64,000 nucleotides of DNA, taken from assembly GCA_913043005.1 (NCBI GenBank), contig CAJWKU010000006.1, positions 1-64,000 of the forward strand, given 5' to 3'. The notes beneath the pieces are model-generated. The model ran no database searches. It had not been told where the DNA came from and worked only from the letters and a program-made list of their open reading frames with translations. This document shows positions 62,734 to 64,000 of the stretch, piece after piece (within the stretch, counting starts at the first letter, position 1; each line of letters opens with the position of its first letter). Both the position numbers and the translations under genes were made by a program. This DNA is from an uncultured Cryomorphaceae bacterium (GTDB lineage Bacteria > Bacteroidota > Bacteroidia > Flavobacteriales > Schleiferiaceae).

Positions 62734-63120
62734 ATGAAAGAAATAATAATTAGTCAAGAATCTCCCGAAGCGATTGGACCATATAGCCAAGCTATTCGAG
62801 CAGGAGATTTCCTTTATGTTTCCGGTCAAATAGCTTTAGATCATCTAACAGGTGAATTAAAAATGACGACAATAGCTGAAGAAGTCGAGTGTGTTTTAAA
62901 GAATTTGTGTGCTGTTCTAAAAGCAGGCGGTGCATTACCTAAGGATGTTATAAAATGTACCGTTTTCCTATCAGATATGGGCTTATTTGCTCAAGTCAAT
63001 ACATATTATTCACAAGTATTCGGAGATTTATCCCCGGCAAGGGAAACAGTAGCAGTATCTGGTTTGCCAAAAGGTGTTCGTGTTGAGATATCTGCTATTG
63101 CATACCTACCTTTGACCTAA
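62734..63120 (+). CDS. ridA: RidA-family 2-iminobutanoate/2-iminopropanoate deaminase
   Basis: Hydrolyses reactive enamine/imine by-products of PLP enzymes. 128 residues, normal trimeric YjgF/RidA size. Motifs: ESPEAIGPYSQAIRAGDFLY, VSGQIALDHLTGEL, KCTVFLSDMGLFAQVNTYY, and PARETVAVSGLPKGVRVEIS, which keeps the carboxylate-binding Arg and the catalytic Glu. It precedes the lpd gene by 20 bp. The upstream gap (62625-62733) has no perfect -7 element. Confidence 0.95.
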   Translation: MKEIIISQESPEAIGPYSQAIRAGDFLYVSGQIALDHLTGELKMTTIAEEVECVLKNLCAVLKAGGALPKDVIKCTVFLSDMGLFAQVNTYYSQVFGDLSPARETVAVSGLPKGVRVEISAIAYLPLT

Positions 63121-63140
63121 CTAAAAATAGATAGAATACG

Positions 63141-64000
63141 ATGGAATACGATGTTATTGTTATAGGGTCAGGCCCTGGGGGATATGTTGCTGCTATTCGT
63201 GCGAGTCAGCTAGGATTAAAAACTGCGATTGTCGAGAAGGAAAACCTTGGAGGTGTCTGCTTAAATTGGGGATGTATTCCGACGAAAGCATTGATTAAAA
63301 GTGCACAAGTTTTTGAATATATTCAGCATGCCGAAGATTATGGTATATCTGTAAATGATGTCAAGCATGATTTTAATAAAGTCATTAAACGTAGCCGTGA
63401 TATCGCTCAAGGAATGAGTAAAGGTGTTAATTTTTTGATGAAAAAAAATAAGATTGACGTAATAATGGGCTATGGTAAAGTCCTAACTGGTAAGAAGGTT
63501 GAAGTTAAAAGTGATGAATCAACAAAAATATTAGCAGCGAAAAATATCATTATCGCTACTGGAGGACGCTCAAGAGAATTGCCATCATTGAGACAAGATG
63601 GTAAGAAGATCATTGGTTACCGCGAAGCCATGAATCTCCCAAAACAACCGAAAAAAATAGTAATTGTTGGCTCTGGAGCCATAGGAGTTGAATTTGCATA
63701 TTTTTATAATGCAATGGGTTCGAAGGTTACGATTATGGAATACTTACCAAATATTCTCCCAAATGAAGACATAGATGTGTCAAAGGCTTTAGAAAGCACA
63801 TTTAAAAAGAAAGGTATAGAGATACATACCTCGACGGAGGTAACCAATGTTGATACTTCTGGAAAATCATGTATCGTATCGTATAAAAATTCAAAAGGAG
63901 ATCAAAAAATGGATTTTGATATTGTTCTAAGTGCAGTAGGGGTATCTACTAACATAGATAATTTGGGACTAGAAGCAATGGGTATCAAGACTGAAAGTGG
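63141..64000 (+). CDS. lpd: Dihydrolipoamide dehydrogenase (E3), 3' end outside window
   Basis: Flavoprotein that reoxidises the lipoyl arm of 2-oxo-acid dehydrogenases. ATG 63141 opens a frame still open at the right edge; 286 codons are visible of about 460 expected. MEYDVIVIGSGPGGYVAAIR is the FAD fold, and GGVCLNWGCIPTKALIKSAQ contains the redox-active Cys pair C-x4-C. IIIATGGRSRELPSL and the NAD fold KIVIVGSGAIGVEFAYFYNA follow. Probably co-transcribed with ridA. Which dehydrogenase complex it serves cannot be told here. Confidence 0.94.
   Translation, partial: MEYDVIVIGSGPGGYVAAIRASQLGLKTAIVEKENLGGVCLNWGCIPTKALIKSAQVFEYIQHAEDYGISVNDVKHDFNKVIKRSRDIAQGMSKGVNFLMKKNKIDVIMGYGKVLTGKKVEVKSDESTKILAAKNIIIATGGRSRELPSLRQDGKKIIGYREAMNLPKQPKKIVIVGSGAIGVEFAYFYNAMGSKVTIMEYLPNILPNEDIDVSKALESTFKKKGIEIHTSTEVTNVDTSGKSCIVSYKNSKGDQKMDFDIVLSAVGVSTNIDNLGLEAMGIKTES

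Overview
The window reads as chromosomal DNA of an AT-rich, compact member of the Bacteroidota, most likely a marine Flavobacteriales-type lineage (inference). The sequence-level reasons are an archaeal-type prolyl-tRNA synthetase, a eukaryote-like NADP isocitrate dehydrogenase, a rpsF-rpsR-rplI operon without ssb, many families typical of Bacteroidota (DUF3822, DUF4293, DUF4920, DUF5777, the DUF7033-type deacetylase, an HX5D acyltransferase, a SPOR-like amidase tail), almost no Shine-Dalgarno sequences, and repeated matches to the Bacteroidota -7 promoter element TAnnTTTG just upstream of start codons. Gaps are tiny, six of eleven convergent gene pairs overlap at their 3' ends, and no stretch over 300 bases lacks a gene.

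Layout. 1-1033: 5' part of a repeat-rich lipoprotein on the minus strand. 1090-3035: proS, tRNA-Glu, rpsT and a terminator. 3134-7235: a sugar-nucleotide epimerase fused to a polysaccharide-deacetylase-like domain, a FemAB/BioF2-type transferase and a LysR regulator, all overlapping or adjacent. 7311-11971: rdgB, rsmD, a DUF3822 pair, a UvrD/RecD-like helicase and a YjjG-like phosphatase. 12023-18191: fused isobutyryl-CoA mutase, an ExoIII-type nuclease and an O-antigen-ligase-like protein. 18203-23269: ribosomal protein operon, carotenoid protein, dnaX, icd. 23276-29343: surface-polysaccharide locus with two GT2 glycosyltransferases, a sulfotransferase, Wzm/Wzt export ABC transporter and a MacB-type permease. 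29397-37724: T9SS-cargo-like protein, acnB, an MFS transporter, a haem-lipoprotein/YceI/DUF5777 trio and L-2-hydroxyglutarate oxidase.

37734-46715: purB, a stand-alone HsdR-N nuclease-like protein, an acyltransferase, an MbnP-like lipoprotein, mpl, envelope and STAS-like small proteins, pyrB-pyrR, and rho with an in-frame 27-bp repeat. 46836-52915: DUF4293, yfcE/truA (divergent starts 2 bp apart), an MsbA-type exporter, a TIGR01777 epimerase and ilvE. 53004-59519: DUF4920 and cytochrome lipoproteins, a NUDIX hydrolase, then a minus-strand block of amidase, MlaD-like, membrane Fe-S protein, HAD phosphatase, CCG-domain protein and a conserved small protein. 59545-64000: lptD, trpG/pabA, ridA and the start of a dihydrolipoamide dehydrogenase gene.

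Together the genes describe an aerobic heterotroph with a TCA cycle, branched-chain or odd acyl-CoA isomerisation by a B12 enzyme, and heavy investment in the outer surface (LptD, amidase, MlaD, Wzm/Wzt, O-antigen ligase, sulfotransferase, epimerase-deacetylase fusion). No prophage, insertion sequence, CRISPR array or complete defence system was seen. The least explained features are the epimerase-deacetylase fusion locus, the sulfated-polysaccharide locus, the paired haem lipoproteins, the Fe-S/CCG envelope block, and the very short or absent 5' leaders.
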